Source: Sphingobacteriaceae bacterium
GTDB taxonomy: Bacteria; Bacteroidota; Bacteroidia; B-17B0; Aurantibacillaceae
DNA: 64,000 nucleotides
Reading direction: 5' to 3'
Assembly: GCA_002319075.1 (NCBI GenBank)
Contig: NVQB01000001.1
Span: forward strand, 2,108,001 to 2,172,000
In this document: one piece after another, positions 34,610 to 43,737 of the stretch
How the letters are laid out: each line of letters starts with the position of its first letter
Numbering within the stretch: position 1 is the first letter of the stretch
The notes under the pieces: model-generated
Seen by the model: only the letters and a program-made list of their open reading frames with translations
What the model was told of the DNA's origin: nothing
The model's database searches: none
Translations under genes and position numbers: made by a program

Positions 34610-36028
34610 GTGTATTCATTTTCAAGTATAAGTCAATTACAATCCGACCTAAAAGCAGGTAAGGTTAGCTGCAAAAGCCTTGTAGAACAAGCGATTTCAG
34701 AAATAGCTAAAAAAAAACAGTTAAATGCTTTTTTAGAGGTTTTTGAAAAATCAGCTCTTGAACAAGCAACTGTAATTGAAGAAAAAATTAAAGCCGGCAC
34801 GGCAGGTAAACTCGCAGGTGTTATTGTAGGGTTAAAAGACAACATCTGCTATAAGGGACATAAAGTATCTGCTTCTTCGAAGATTCTTGAAAATTTTGAA
34901 TCACTTTTTTCAGCCACTGTGGTAGAAAAATTATTAGCGGAAGACGCTATTATAATTGGCCGCTTAAATTGTGATGAGTTTGCCATGGGCAGTAGCAACG
35001 AAAACTCTGCGTTTGGAAAAGTGCTTAACCCATTAAACGAAAAATTTGTACCGGGTGGCTCATCCGGTGGCTCCGCTACTGCGGTTGCGGCAAACCTTTG
35101 TCATTTTGCTTTGGGATCTGATACAGGTGGATCTATTCGTCAGCCGGCCTCTTTTACAGGTACAGTAGGTTTTAAACCTACTTATGGAAGGGTATCCCGT
35201 TATGGTTTAATTGCCTATGCATCTTCTTTTGATCAAATTGGACCTATTACAAAAAATGTGGAAGACGCGGCCCTGATCATGGAATTGATCAGCGGAAAAG
35301 ATAGTCATGATAATACGACCTCTGCTGAAAAGGTAGGAGCTTATAGTGAAGAATTAAAGTCTGACAAAAAATATAAGATTGCCTATTTAAAAGAATGCAT
35401 GGATTCTGAAGGTCTTGATACTGAAGTAAAAAAAGCCATCTTTAAACATATTGAAATACTCAGGGCAGCGGGACATACTGTAGAAGCTATCGACTTTCCT
35501 TATCTCGATTACCTGGTTCCTACTTATTATGTTTTAACTACAGCTGAAGCCTCTTCTAATCTGTCTCGTTTTTCAGGAATTCATTATGGTCACCGTACCA
35601 CCAATGCCACCGATCTTGAGAGTACTTATAAAAAATCGCGCAGCGAAGGTTTTGGAAAAGAAGTAAAGAGGCGTATAATGCTTGGTACTTTTGTGCTAAG
35701 CGCCGGTTACTACGATGCTTATTACAGCAAGGGCCAGAAGGTGAGAAGAATGATAAAAGATAAAACACAGGAAATTCTGAAAGACTTTGATTTTATTCTC
35801 ACGCCATCAACGCCTGGAACAGCCTTTGAATTTGGAAAAAACAGTGCAGATCCCATTAAAATGTATCTTGAAGACATTTTTACTGTGCAGGCCAATATTG
35901 CCGGAGTTCCCGCCATATCAGTGCCATGCGGCATACATAGCAACGGTTTACCAATGGGCTTACAATTGATGGCCAACTATTTTGAGGAAGCCAAACTCCT
36001 GAATTTAGCTTCTAAAATTAAGCCTTAA
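34610..36028 (+). CDS. gatA: Asp/Glu-tRNA amidotransferase subunit A
   Basis: GatA supplies ammonia by hydrolysing glutamine so that GatB can convert Glu-tRNA(Gln), or Asp-tRNA(Asn), to the amide. The 472-residue amidase shows the Ser-cis-Ser-Lys triad: Lys76 (VGLKDNICYKG), Ser151 (PGGSSGGSATA) and Ser175 (SDTGGSIRQPAS). It starts at a GTG at 34610, which yields the normal N-terminus YSFSSISQLQ. gatB and gatC are not nearby, as is common where the subunits are scattered. Confidence 0.93.
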   Translation: MYSFSSISQLQSDLKAGKVSCKSLVEQAISEIAKKKQLNAFLEVFEKSALEQATVIEEKIKAGTAGKLAGVIVGLKDNICYKGHKVSASSKILENFESLFSATVVEKLLAEDAIIIGRLNCDEFAMGSSNENSAFGKVLNPLNEKFVPGGSSGGSATAVAANLCHFALGSDTGGSIRQPASFTGTVGFKPTYGRVSRYGLIAYASSFDQIGPITKNVEDAALIMELISGKDSHDNTTSAEKVGAYSEELKSDKKYKIAYLKECMDSEGLDTEVKKAIFKHIEILRAAGHTVEAIDFPYLDYLVPTYYVLTTAEASSNLSRFSGIHYGHRTTNATDLESTYKKSRSEGFGKEVKRRIMLGTFVLSAGYYDAYYSKGQKVRRMIKDKTQEILKDFDFILTPSTPGTAFEFGKNSADPIKMYLEDIFTVQANIAGVPAISVPCGIHSNGLPMGLQLMANYFEEAKLLNLASKIKP

Positions 36029-36140
36029 GAGCCTGCAAATTTTAGCATTTTAGTGTTAAAATTATGAACACAGGACAGAGCGTGTTTTTAATTATTCTAA
36101 ATTTACCGAATCTAATTTTCAACCATTTAAAAAAAATATA

Positions 36141-37076
36141 ATGAAAGTATCAGTTATTGGAGCAGGAAACGTAGGAGCTACATGTGCAGAATACATTGCC
36201 CTGAATCGCATTGCCAGCGAAGTAGTTATTTTAGACATTAAAGAAAATTTCGCAGAAGGTAAAGCATTGGATCTTATGCAAACCGCTACCTTAAACGGAT
36301 TCAATACCCGTATTACAGGAAGCACAAACGATTACAGCAAAACAGCAAACTCTAAAGTTGTGGTTGTAACCAGCGGTATTCCTCGTAAACCAGGTATGAC
36401 CCGTGAAGAATTAATTGGCATAAATGCTGGTATCGTTAAAACTGTAACTGAAAATGTTCTGAAACATTCTCCTGATGCTATTATTATCATTGTAAGTAAT
36501 CCTATGGATACAATGACCTACTTAGCTTTAAAAGAAAGTAAATTACCAAAAAACAGAATTATCGGAATGGGTGGAATTTTAGACAGCGCCCGTTTTAAAA
36601 CCTATTTATCTTTAGCATTAGACGCTCCTGCAAGCGACATTAACGGAGTGGTTATCGGTGGTCACGGCGATACCACTATGATTCCTTTAACACGTTTAGC
36701 TTCATACACTGGAGTTCCTGTTTCTCAATTTTTAGATGCTGAAAGTTTGAAAAAAGTTGCAGCTGACACAATGGTAGGTGGAGCAACTTTAACAGGTATG
36801 CTTGGAACCAGCGCCTGGTATGCTCCGGGAGCTGCAGTTGCTGCTTTGGTAAACAGTATTATTAACGATCAGAAAAAATTATTCCCTTGCTGCGTTGCAT
36901 TAGATGGTGAGTACGGACAAAAAGACATTTGCCTTGGCGTGCCCGTTATCATTGGCAAAAACGGTTGGGAAAAAATCGTTGACTACAAATTAACTGCCGA
37001 CGAACAAGCGGCATTCAACAAAAGCGCTGACGCTGTAAGAAGCATGAACAGTGTTTTAGCTGAAATGAAAGCTTAA
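36141..37076 (+). CDS. mdh: Malate dehydrogenase (LDH-like type)
   Basis: It interconverts malate and oxaloacetate with NAD in the citric acid cycle. The 311-residue product has the Rossmann motif GAGNVGA at 7-13, an NAD-selecting Asp32, substrate-binding Arg82, Arg88 and Arg151, and the catalytic His175 in GGHGDTTM. Arg at position 82 supports malate rather than lactate as substrate. It is monocistronic with a strong terminator downstream. Confidence 0.96.
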   Translation: MKVSVIGAGNVGATCAEYIALNRIASEVVILDIKENFAEGKALDLMQTATLNGFNTRITGSTNDYSKTANSKVVVVTSGIPRKPGMTREELIGINAGIVKTVTENVLKHSPDAIIIIVSNPMDTMTYLALKESKLPKNRIIGMGGILDSARFKTYLSLALDAPASDINGVVIGGHGDTTMIPLTRLASYTGVPVSQFLDAESLKKVAADTMVGGATLTGMLGTSAWYAPGAAVAALVNSIINDQKKLFPCCVALDGEYGQKDICLGVPVIIGKNGWEKIVDYKLTADEQAAFNKSADAVRSMNSVLAEMKA

Positions 37077-37093
37077 TCAAAATAACATTACAA

Positions 37094-37124
37094 AAACCCG
37101 TTCATTTACCGGACGGGTTTTTTT
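37094..37124 (+). terminator. Intrinsic terminator after mdh
   Basis: A 10-bp stem with one G-T pair (AAACCCGTTC at 37094-37103 with GGACGGGTTT at 37111-37120) and a T-run to 37124. An A-run on the other side may let it also serve the convergent gene ending at 37148. Confidence 0.85.
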
Positions 37125-37147
37125 ATGCTGTAAACATTCCTTAACTA

Positions 37148-37963
37148 TTAAAAAAGATAAGCAACTTTTACAAAAGCATTGAAGCGGTTTATTCCTCTCA
37201 CACGCATACCTGAATTTCTTTGAATGTACTCGTCTGGCTCAGGTTTGTATATATCAAAAGCGTCAACAACTCCTGCTGCCATTGCAGCCACATTCATCGT
37301 CCATCCGTAGTCAATTATCAAGTGCTTACCCACTATCCGGCAGTTTCCCATACCAAATAACATATCCGGAAACAGATAGCGTTGCTTTATATCTCCAAAA
37401 TCATTAAAGGTGATGTCTTCATAAGTGTAGGGATATGAACTGGTTTGTATTCTATCCTCTACTCTCATTTCATTAGGATTGTAGCTGGCCGTTCTCACAT
37501 TTAAAGTGGCCCCCAATAAAATATATTTACCCCAGGGCGCAACATACTTTCTTCGGAAAAGCTTGGTATAGAGCGCGAAATTTCTGGCTTTAATTTTAAT
37601 CTGTCCTTGAGGATCTGCCAGGTAGGGCGAAGTTCCATAACCCGCTATTTGGTACGTCGAGAAAGAGATATAGCCAGCGTTGTAATATTCCGATTTCATG
37701 TCTACCTGTCCGGTATTATTATAAGTAGATTTATATAGTTTAAAGGAAGCGCCAAGTGAAAAACGTTTTCCAAGAACCTGTTCGATGAAAAATTCATGCT
37801 GGGTGTTAACAATACTGGTGCCATAGTCTGCCAGAGCTGCAGTGATTGCAGGATTTATATTAAAGCCATAACCTATGGTAGTTTTCTTTCCCATATAGCC
37901 CGGAGCCTGTCCATGAGAGACTAAAGAACTTGCTACGATTAAAAAAAATAAAAATCTTCTCAT
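37148..37963 (-). CDS. Putative outer-membrane barrel protein, paralogue 2
   Basis: A 271-residue protein with signal peptide MRRFLFFLIVASSLVSHGQ and a C-terminus ending in aromatic Phe (VKVAYLF), as in many outer-membrane barrels. The body has alternating hydrophobic strands (TIGYGFNIN, FSLGASFKLY, YILLGATLNV). It is clearly related to the upstream neighbour: both share QAPGYMGK at the mature start, RRKYVAPWGKY/DRYLAPWGKY, SYNPNEM/SYNPDEM and the ending RFN-F--K--YLF. I do not recognise a named family. It is the third gene of a unit with an M48 protease. Confidence 0.65.
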   Translation of the reverse strand: MRRFLFFLIVASSLVSHGQAPGYMGKKTTIGYGFNINPAITAALADYGTSIVNTQHEFFIEQVLGKRFSLGASFKLYKSTYNNTGQVDMKSEYYNAGYISFSTYQIAGYGTSPYLADPQGQIKIKARNFALYTKLFRRKYVAPWGKYILLGATLNVRTASYNPNEMRVEDRIQTSSYPYTYEDITFNDFGDIKQRYLFPDMLFGMGNCRIVGKHLIIDYGWTMNVAAMAAGVVDAFDIYKPEPDEYIQRNSGMRVRGINRFNAFVKVAYLF

Positions 37964-37977
37964 GTTTCAACACTTCG

Positions 37978-38778
37978 CTAGAAGAGATATCCTATTTTGA
38001 GATAAAAATTAAATCTGTTTACAGCTGCCGATCTGTTTTTAGCTGTTCTTTCAATATAGTTGTCAGGAGTTATTTCATTAAGATCCAATGCATCTATAAA
38101 CATCTGCGTCATAGCCAGGCAACCAATGGTATACCCATAATCGAGCGTTATAGTATTCGCAATAACACGGCTGTTCCCGTTCCCAAAAAAGATATCTACC
38201 GATTTATAGGTTTGTCGTGTAGGGCCGAAGTCATTATAAAAATAATCCTGGTAAACATACTCTCCTGTCACAAAAGACTCAACACGCGTTTCACCAGCAA
38301 CACCCATTTCATCGGGATTGTAAGAAACGATACTTTGATTCAACGAAATTCCTAAGGTAAAATATTTGCCCCAGGGTGCCAGGTAACGGTCTTTAAAAAA
38401 TTTACCATACAGTTTATAATTCCGCCCTTTCAGCAGATAACTCCCGCTTGGATGAGAATTTATGCTCAGACTGTAAACCGATTGGTAGGCCTGATCTAAC
38501 ATAACACCTGCCTTATTGTTGTATTTATAGCGAAAAAACTGCGCAGACAAGCCTAGCGAGAATTTTTTATCCAGGGCACATTCTATAAATAGTTCGTGCA
38601 AAGTGTTGAAAGCATTGTCGCTAAAACCTCTTCCAATACTGTTAAACGCTGGGTTTGCATAAATGCCATAACCGGCAGAAAACCTTTTACCCATGTACCC
38701 CGGAGCCTGAGAACTCACCTTTAAAACTGAGCAACAAATTAAAAGCACCCAGCCAGCTTTTTTTATTCCTGACATCAT
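37978..38778 (-). CDS. Putative outer-membrane barrel protein, paralogue 1
   Basis: A 266-residue protein with signal peptide (MSGIKKAGWVLLICCSVLKVSSQ after an initial Met) and mature start APGYMGKRFSAGYG. It has the same architecture and C-terminal Phe (LKIGYLF) as the 37148 gene; the pair looks like a tandem duplication that has diverged considerably. Only 3 bases separate it from the M48 protease gene upstream, so they are very probably translated together. Function unknown. Confidence 0.65.
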   Translation of the reverse strand: MMSGIKKAGWVLLICCSVLKVSSQAPGYMGKRFSAGYGIYANPAFNSIGRGFSDNAFNTLHELFIECALDKKFSLGLSAQFFRYKYNNKAGVMLDQAYQSVYSLSINSHPSGSYLLKGRNYKLYGKFFKDRYLAPWGKYFTLGISLNQSIVSYNPDEMGVAGETRVESFVTGEYVYQDYFYNDFGPTRQTYKSVDIFFGNGNSRVIANTITLDYGYTIGCLAMTQMFIDALDLNEITPDNYIERTAKNRSAAVNRFNFYLKIGYLF

Positions 38779-38781
38779 AGC

Positions 38782-40944
38782 TTATTTTTTAATGGGGTGT
38801 TTTAATTCGTATAACATCTGGTAAGTTTTAGCATTTACCAAATCTTTTCGGTCTTTGGTTTTAAAGTATTCGTATTTGCGGTAGATAAGCTCGTTTTTAC
38901 GAATATCAAAAAGAAATCCGTAAAAATAAGTTCTCTTACTTCCGCTTATTGTAGTAACTGTGGCGATGCCGGTTTTTAAGACATAGGGCGTGCCGTATTT
39001 TTTAATGACATCTTCAATATCGTCGGTATTAAGAATTTTCAATTTTTCTTTATCCGTATCAAACTTCTCGTCAAACCAATCGTTTAGAACCGAATAATCG
39101 TTTATTTTATCTACTTCATTTGATTGTAATAAGTTCGGATCAATTGTAATTATTTCAAACTCTAGTTTTTGTGCGCATTCACTTAACGTTTTACTATAGC
39201 TTTCCTGCTTCTGATCAGAAGATATGTACTGTATCTCTTCCCGCTTTGTTTCATCCACTTTAATAAAAAAGGGCTCCAGTAATACCACTTTTTGAACTTT
39301 GATCGTTCCCTGCATGTTTTTTTTCCTGGAATAGGATGAGCTTGAACTATAGGAGTTGTAATTGCTTAAGCCCGAAGCTGATTCATCCAGGCCAGAACCA
39401 GGGAATTTTTCTGCGAATTCACGGTCATTCACAAAAAGATCAACAAAAACTTCTTTGTAATAAATCGTATCGTCGCTCCTGCTATTTCTTTCTTTTTGCA
39501 TGTTAGCAATCAATTCGGTTTTTGAACTGGTTTCTTTTGGAGCTTCTTCTGCAACGGCTGCCGTATCTTTTTTAATTACAGGTTCTTTTTTTGGAAGTTT
39601 TGCAAATTCACTTATTCCCCATTTTGTTCTTTTCATCAGGCTAAACAAACTATCTGAAACAGCAGACAAAGATTTATTTTCAGGAAATTTTTTGTGTGCC
39701 CTGTAAACATAGTTGAGCGACAAAATAGTCCATTCGTTCTCAGGCATTTTTGAAATGAGATGGTACAACTGCTGCGGGTAACTTTCTACTTCTCCGTATG
39801 CGGTGAAGCCATTTTCAAGATTAGATTCGTTGCTGTAAGTGATTTCACCTTTGTCATAAAGCGCTATAGCATACAAACATTTTGATATTACTTCGGCAAG
39901 ATATTCGTTAGCGGGATATTTTAAAGACATAATATACGCTGCATACAAAGCATTCGGATAGTCTCTGCTTTTTAGATAAAGTCTGCATAACTCCATACGC
40001 GAAAGATCACGCATGTATTCAAATTTATCCTGACCCAGAACAGAATTAACACGGTTAGTATTATCGCGGTTGCTCACAATATCACCGATTGCTTGTTTAC
40101 GCTTTTTGGTATTGGGGTGTGTTTGTTTTGTGTCGTCTTCGTTCGAATTATCCTTGATGGCTGAAACCTGAGGAAGAAAATAACTTTTTGGCAAAACGTA
40201 GTTTGGACTTTCGAAATATGATTTTTTAAATTCAACCAACTCAAAAGGCAAGTGCGCGTATTGAAGCATATCAAAAGCCTTTTCTGCCTGCTTAAGATTG
40301 TAAATAGAACGTTCGTAAAGTTTAAATCCTTCAATATCTGCCTCACTTTCATTCTCTTTTGAATACTGACATTTTTCTATCAGCCTGTCTTCATTGTGAC
40401 CGTTATAATTCTTCTGGTCAATCTCAGCATTTTTTACATAACTATTAATGTGATGTTGTTTTGTGTAATGGGAAATTTCGTGACAGATAATAAAAGCAAG
40501 TTGCGCTTCTGTTTCCGCCTGTGCGATTAAACCGATATCAATAAAGATATAACCTTTGTCAAAACTATAAGCATTAACAATCGAAGACTTTAATGTAAAA
40601 ACATTTAACTGTTTCCTAAGCGTTGGGTTATCTTTAAGAATAACGTCCGTTATTTTATTCAGGTAAACAGTTATCTCATCATTAATAAGAGTGTTGCCAC
40701 TTCTAACAATGCGTTCAATCTGATAATTGGAAGCGGTAAGGAATGTGGACTTCAGACCTTTGTCAGTTTCCTTTTTATTTTTTAATTCGGTAATATCTTG
40801 TTTAATGACGTTCCTGATATTCTGTGTAAATACAGCAGGTAATTCGCCTTTAGATTTAAGAGGTTCATAATCTTTTTTAAGGTTTTGTTGCGCTGTGCAA
40901 ATGACCGAAAAAAGGAGCAACAAGTGTGTGAGATGTTTCATCAT
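38782..40944 (-). CDS. Exported M48-family zinc metalloprotease
   Basis: A 720-residue protein with signal peptide (KHLTHLLLLFSVICTAQ). The zinc-binding HEISH is at 155-159, preceded by AQLAFIIC and followed by the third-ligand region ESEADIEGF around 199-207, as in M48 peptidases of the BepA/LoiP type. The long C-terminal part contains TPR-like helices (RLYLKSRDYPNALYAAYIM), a Ser/Tyr-rich low-complexity linker near 527-545 and a mixed alpha/beta end. BepA-like enzymes assist or degrade outer-membrane barrel proteins. Two putative barrel genes follow directly, which suggests, as inference, that the protease acts on or with them. Confidence 0.82.
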   Translation of the reverse strand: MMKHLTHLLLLFSVICTAQQNLKKDYEPLKSKGELPAVFTQNIRNVIKQDITELKNKKETDKGLKSTFLTASNYQIERIVRSGNTLINDEITVYLNKITDVILKDNPTLRKQLNVFTLKSSIVNAYSFDKGYIFIDIGLIAQAETEAQLAFIICHEISHYTKQHHINSYVKNAEIDQKNYNGHNEDRLIEKCQYSKENESEADIEGFKLYERSIYNLKQAEKAFDMLQYAHLPFELVEFKKSYFESPNYVLPKSYFLPQVSAIKDNSNEDDTKQTHPNTKKRKQAIGDIVSNRDNTNRVNSVLGQDKFEYMRDLSRMELCRLYLKSRDYPNALYAAYIMSLKYPANEYLAEVISKCLYAIALYDKGEITYSNESNLENGFTAYGEVESYPQQLYHLISKMPENEWTILSLNYVYRAHKKFPENKSLSAVSDSLFSLMKRTKWGISEFAKLPKKEPVIKKDTAAVAEEAPKETSSKTELIANMQKERNSRSDDTIYYKEVFVDLFVNDREFAEKFPGSGLDESASGLSNYNSYSSSSSYSRKKNMQGTIKVQKVVLLEPFFIKVDETKREEIQYISSDQKQESYSKTLSECAQKLEFEIITIDPNLLQSNEVDKINDYSVLNDWFDEKFDTDKEKLKILNTDDIEDVIKKYGTPYVLKTGIATVTTISGSKRTYFYGFLFDIRKNELIYRKYEYFKTKDRKDLVNAKTYQMLYELKHPIKK

Positions 40945-41165
40945 TTAAGTGTGGAAGGTAAATATATTAATTTTAATTAATCTCCCGCGTGCACAGCGAA
41001 TTCGTATAGAACTTTCGTTTTAACAGGAATACAGTCTTTGAAAAGAGAAGATGACAGATCATGGGTTTTGAAAAACTTAAATATAATTAATTCCTTAATC
41101 CCAAAAGCGCAGAACCCATATATTATAAGCGTTTTAACGTTTAGATTTTGCTTACTTTTGCCGAA

Positions 41166-42767
41166 GTGCCTGTAAAAAAAATATTCTTCTTTTTTCTCCT
41201 GGCTTGCGCTGCTAAAGCTCAATATCAGCCTATGGCTAAAAATGCCTTTATGAACCAGGGTATGCAGGAAGCATTTGATTACTGGAGCATTTCTAAACCT
41301 AACACTACCTTTCACTCTGCTTTTAAGCCCTACCTGAGCAGCACTTTCGCCGATGCCACCGATTCTGTGGTGCCGTTTCAATTTTATTCTTTTAAGAATT
41401 TCTTTCTTAGTAAAACGCTTAATGAAAAACCGCAAAATGTAAACTGGCTCAATTTACAGGTCCACCCGATTCTTGATTTTCAGGCAGGTGCCGATTTTCT
41501 TACAAAAAAAGCTGTAATATCAAGTCTTGGAGGCATTCACATAAAAACCAACATCAATAATGATTTTACTTTTGCAGGTACTATTTACGGTGGCAAAAGT
41601 TCTTTCCCCTTTTTTATCGACACTGGTTTGGCCGCTCAAAAAATTATTCCGGAGTCTGGTCAAGCCTATGGCTCCAATGCTAGTGGCTACTCCTTTTTTG
41701 ATTACACAGGCTATATTTCATACTCGCCAAAAAACAACAAGGTTTTTAACTTTCAGGCAGGGCGCGACAAACACTTTATAGGCGATGGCTACAGAAGCGT
41801 ACTCTTAAGCGATTACGCGCCAGCCTATCCCTTTTTTAGAATCAATACGAATATCTGGCGACTACAATACAACGTATGGTACACCATTATGAATGATGTA
41901 AGTACCGCTAATGGAAGACAAAAAAGTTTCAACAATAAGTATGGCACCTTTCATTATCTCAGTTATAATGTGGTAAAAGGATTTAATATCGGACTTTTCG
42001 AAAACATTGTCTGGCGGGGCACAGACACAAGCCAGGCCAGAACCTTTGAAGTAAACTATTTAAATCCCATTATTTTTTTCCGGCCACAGGAGTATTCGGT
42101 AGGCTCGCCGGATAACTCTTTTATTGGTTTAAACTTGAATGTAACTCTTCTTAAGACTATAAAACTCTACGGACAATTAGGTCTGGATGAATTTTTATTA
42201 AAAGAAATAAGAGCGCGTAATGGCTGGTGGGCTAACAAACAAGCCTGGCAGCTCGGTGCAAAATACATAAATGCATTTGGTGTGGAAGGATTAAAATTGC
42301 AGGTAGAATACAACCAGGTAAGGCCTTACACATACACTCATGGATTAGTAACGCAAAATTATTCGCATTATGGCAAGGCCCTGGCGCACCCTCTGGGTGC
42401 CAATTTTAAAGAAGTTTTGGGATTTATAACTTACAGAAAAAAAAGGTCAGAATTTAGCTGGCAGGGAATGTACGCGAGCATAGGTAAGGATAGTGCAGGA
42501 ACGCATTCAAACGTTGGGCAAAACATCTTTTTATCTTACAATACGCGAACATCGGATTACGGAAACTTTACAACGCAAGGCGTTAAAACTACACTAATGC
42601 AAAGCCAGTTAAAATATACCTGGTACATTATCCCCAATCTTAATATGCGTCTGGAATTGGCTTACATTCAACGTTCAGAAAAAAATAACAGAGGTTACCT
42701 CCTTCAAAATCCTTTTATTTATATAGGTTTTAAAACCAGTTTCTGGAACGTTTACCGCGACTTTTAA
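41166..42767 (+). CDS. RemB-like gliding-motility / Wzi-like outer-membrane protein
   Basis: A 533-residue protein. I take the GTG at 41166, which gives MPVKKIFFFFLLACAAKA as signal peptide; a TTG at 41148 would lie ahead of a -7-like box. The body resembles RemB of Flavobacterium, a gliding-related surface protein with a Wzi-like barrel. Typical stretches are NFQAGRDKHFIGDGYRSVLLSD (seen as GRDKHFIGDGYRS), APAYPFFRINT, NIWRLQYNVWY and EVNYLNPIIFFRPQEYSVG. The assignment comes from remembered family patterns, so a general capsule-assembly Wzi-like name is the alternative. A possible -7 box TACTTTTG sits at 41153-41160. Confidence 0.65.
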   Translation: MPVKKIFFFFLLACAAKAQYQPMAKNAFMNQGMQEAFDYWSISKPNTTFHSAFKPYLSSTFADATDSVVPFQFYSFKNFFLSKTLNEKPQNVNWLNLQVHPILDFQAGADFLTKKAVISSLGGIHIKTNINNDFTFAGTIYGGKSSFPFFIDTGLAAQKIIPESGQAYGSNASGYSFFDYTGYISYSPKNNKVFNFQAGRDKHFIGDGYRSVLLSDYAPAYPFFRINTNIWRLQYNVWYTIMNDVSTANGRQKSFNNKYGTFHYLSYNVVKGFNIGLFENIVWRGTDTSQARTFEVNYLNPIIFFRPQEYSVGSPDNSFIGLNLNVTLLKTIKLYGQLGLDEFLLKEIRARNGWWANKQAWQLGAKYINAFGVEGLKLQVEYNQVRPYTYTHGLVTQNYSHYGKALAHPLGANFKEVLGFITYRKKRSEFSWQGMYASIGKDSAGTHSNVGQNIFLSYNTRTSDYGNFTTQGVKTTLMQSQLKYTWYIIPNLNMRLELAYIQRSEKNNRGYLLQNPFIYIGFKTSFWNVYRDF

Positions 42768-42849
42768 ACAAATTTTACATTTGAAAGCCAATTCCGGACT
42801 TTTTTCGGGTAAATTCCTTGAAATAGCGGGTACTAAACTGTTAATAAAT

Positions 42850-42879
42850 TTTGTACATCAAACAAAAAACCTATATTTG
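42850..42879 (+). promoter_or_regulatory. Consensus Bacteroidota promoter for the yceD-rpmF pair
   Basis: TTTG at 42850-42853 and TATATTTG at 42872-42879 are spaced by 18 bases. The expected start of transcription is near 42886, about 17 bases before the ATG at 42903. Confidence 0.75.
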
Positions 42880-42902
42880 CAGTCCTTTTTAAAAAAGAGG
42901 TT

Positions 42903-43451
42903 ATGGGGAAAAGTCAATACATAATACAATTTGGCGGATTACCTGTTGGTTTACACGATTTTGAATTTGATGTAGACGATTCGTTCTTTAATACAGTTGA
43001 AAATAGTGAGGTTCAGAAGGCTGATATCCAGGTAGACGCTACACTGACCAAGCAAAACAATTTATTGCAGATGCACTTTAATATCTACGGAACCGTAGGT
43101 TTGGATTGTGACCGTTGTCTGAAGTATTTTGATTTTCCTATAGAAGCCGAAGGAGATCTTGTGATCAAGCACGGTAACCCTTCAGAAAGCACCGATGAAA
43201 TATTGGTAATTCCCGAAGGACAGGAACAATTTGACGTTTCTCACTATTTATATGAATATATTATTTTAGCCATACCAGCGCGCCGTGTTCCCTGCGAACT
43301 TGATGATCCCGATCGTGAAAGTTTTAAATGTGATTACGAAACGCTGGATAAACTAAATAATCTGACAACGGATACTTCGGAAGAAAGTCCCGCGCCGGAA
43401 AACAACCCCTTGTGGGAAAAACTAAATAAAATAAAATTTAATAAAAATTAA
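42903..43451 (+). CDS. YceD/DUF177 family protein upstream of rpmF
   Basis: A 182-residue protein of the YceD (DUF177) family, which is found next to the L32 gene in most bacteria and is linked to 23S rRNA maturation. The conserved core reads NIYGTVGLDCDRCLKYFDFPIE (core GLDCDRCL), followed by VSHYLYEYIILAIP and RRVPCELDD. Cys69, Cys72, Cys131 and Cys143 could form a metal site. It lies 11 bases before rpmF and has its own consensus promoter. Confidence 0.9.
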   Translation: MGKSQYIIQFGGLPVGLHDFEFDVDDSFFNTVENSEVQKADIQVDATLTKQNNLLQMHFNIYGTVGLDCDRCLKYFDFPIEAEGDLVIKHGNPSESTDEILVIPEGQEQFDVSHYLYEYIILAIPARRVPCELDDPDRESFKCDYETLDKLNNLTTDTSEESPAPENNPLWEKLNKIKFNKN

Positions 43452-43462
43452 ACTAAGAAATC

Positions 43463-43648
43463 ATGCCAAATCCTAAACGCAAAATGTCGCGCTCTCGTAG
43501 AGATTCACGTCGCGCAACATACAAAGCACCATCAATGACTATTTCAAAAGATTCAACTACAGGCGAAGCGCATTTGATGCACCGTGCACACTGGTTCGAA
43601 GGAAAACTTTACTACAAAGGAAATGTAGTAATGGAGAAAAAAGCATAA
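43463..43648 (+). CDS. rpmF: 50S ribosomal protein L32
   Basis: A 61-residue ribosomal protein with the classic start [21 protein letters not shown]. It lacks the four cysteines found in zinc-binding L32 forms, so it is the zinc-independent type. It follows yceD directly and precedes a terminator, so the pair forms a short ribosome-related transcript. Confidence 0.96.
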   Translation: MPNPKRKMSRSRRDSRRATYKAPSMTISKDSTTGEAHLMHRAHWFEGKLYYKGNVVMEKKA

Positions 43649-43680
43649 GCAAAGTTTCTTTTATTTTTAATATTATTAAG

Positions 43681-43709
43681 AAAGCAGGTAGATTATGCCT
43701 GCTTTTTTG
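43681..43709 (+). terminator. Intrinsic terminator after rpmF
   Basis: An 8-bp stem (AAAGCAGG at 43681-43688 with CCTGCTTT at 43698-43705) followed by further T residues. It separates rpmF from the sensor kinase gene. Confidence 0.85.
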
Positions 43710-43737
43710 CTATACTTGAGGCCTTAACCCGGTATTC

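Noticed and set aside
40977-41435. 152-codon minus-strand frame overlapping the RemB-like gene's start
   Set aside because: It is basic and low in recognisable pattern, overlaps a gene with a signal peptide and family motifs, and lies partly in a promoter region; most likely a shadow frame.
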